Below are positions 14,567-14,673 of a stretch of 14,673 nucleotides of DNA, one piece after another. A model generated the notes under the pieces. It did not search any database. It had not been told where the DNA came from and saw nothing but the letters and a program-made list of their open reading frames with translations. Position numbers and translations under genes: made by a program. The stretch comes from Clostridiaceae bacterium (GTDB lineage Bacteria; Bacillota_A; Clostridia; Clostridiales; Clostridiaceae). The stretch is taken from the NCBI GenBank assembly GCA_029256485.1, contig JAQSXU010000095.1, positions 1-14,673 on the forward strand. Direction: 5' to 3'. Positions within the stretch are counted from its first letter, which is position 1. Each line of letters begins with the position of its first letter.

Positions 14567-14673
14567 TATCTTTGATTCAATACTGCCTGTGCTGCAGCCA
14601 ATCTAGCAATTGGTACACGGAATGGTGAGCAGGATACATAGTTTAATCCTACTTTGTAGCAGAATTCGATACT
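14566..14673 (-). CDS. ppdK: Pyruvate, phosphate dikinase, C-terminal end (partial)
   Basis: Only the last 35 residues lie in the window. They read [20 protein letters not shown] followed by QAVLNQR and a stop. [10 protein letters not shown] is the signature of the PEP/pyruvate-binding barrel of pyruvate phosphate dikinase and includes the catalytic Cys; this end matches known Clostridial enzymes in length. The enzyme interconverts pyruvate, ATP and phosphate with PEP, AMP and pyrophosphate in the cytoplasm, and is a core enzyme of Clostridial central metabolism. It marks the chromosomal side of the window. The rest lies past the right edge. Confidence 0.92.
   Translation of the reverse strand, partial: SIEFCYKVGLNYVSCSPFRVPIARLAAAQAVLNQR

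Noticed and set aside
14303..14575. A 90-aa plus-strand frame at the right end
   Set aside because: It runs antisense across the terminator and the copy A gene tail and has no RBS; it is a shadow.

Overview
The window is AT-rich DNA of a low-GC Firmicute, most likely a member of the Clostridia. The pointers are strong AGGAGG-type ribosome sites, sigma-A-like promoters, the C-terminus of a clostridial-type pyruvate phosphate dikinase (ppdK) at the right edge, a RepL-type replication protein and a YobI-type ATPase. Almost everything left of ppdK is accessory DNA: two site-specific recombinases of different classes, a plasmid replication module, a homing endonuclease, several gene remnants and a large predicted membrane ATPase.

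Layout from the left. Positions 1-1050 hold a small two-gene unit on the minus strand (an 89-aa unknown overlapping a DUF4160 protein) and a decayed serine beta-lactamase-like hydrolase gene. Positions 1160-3149 are a large serine recombinase with a small partner gene, closed by a strong terminator. Positions 3400-7226 are one long minus-strand gene for a 1214-aa YobI-like P-loop NTPase with two predicted membrane segments, the likely cargo of the element. Positions 7590-11016 look like a plasmid core: a tyrosine recombinase on the minus strand, about 1 kb of non-coding DNA rich in dyads and hairpins, then a plus-strand repL-primase operon ending in a terminator. The non-coding part contains a 45-bp dyad next to the integrase (candidate recombination site or origin) and an attenuator-like leader before repL.

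Positions 11129-12466 hold a broken gene that encoded two tandem RNA polymerase alpha-CTD-like domains, and a free-standing HNH endonuclease. Positions 12638-14443 hold a compact three-gene minus-strand operon of unknown function behind a very good promoter. It is bracketed by two related copies of the same gene end plus terminator. The last gene of this operon carries an in-frame TGA at codon 3. ppdK enters from the right edge.

How it may fit together (inference): an integrated plasmid-like or integrative mobilizable element has accumulated next to ppdK. The Tyr recombinase, RepL and primase would serve mobility, dimer resolution and replication. The serine recombinase is either a second element or the integration enzyme of the whole. 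The YobI-like ATPase is a candidate defence or host-interaction cargo gene. No relaxase, type IV secretion gene, CRISPR array, tRNA or rRNA was seen. Element ends (att sites) could not be fixed from the sequence alone.
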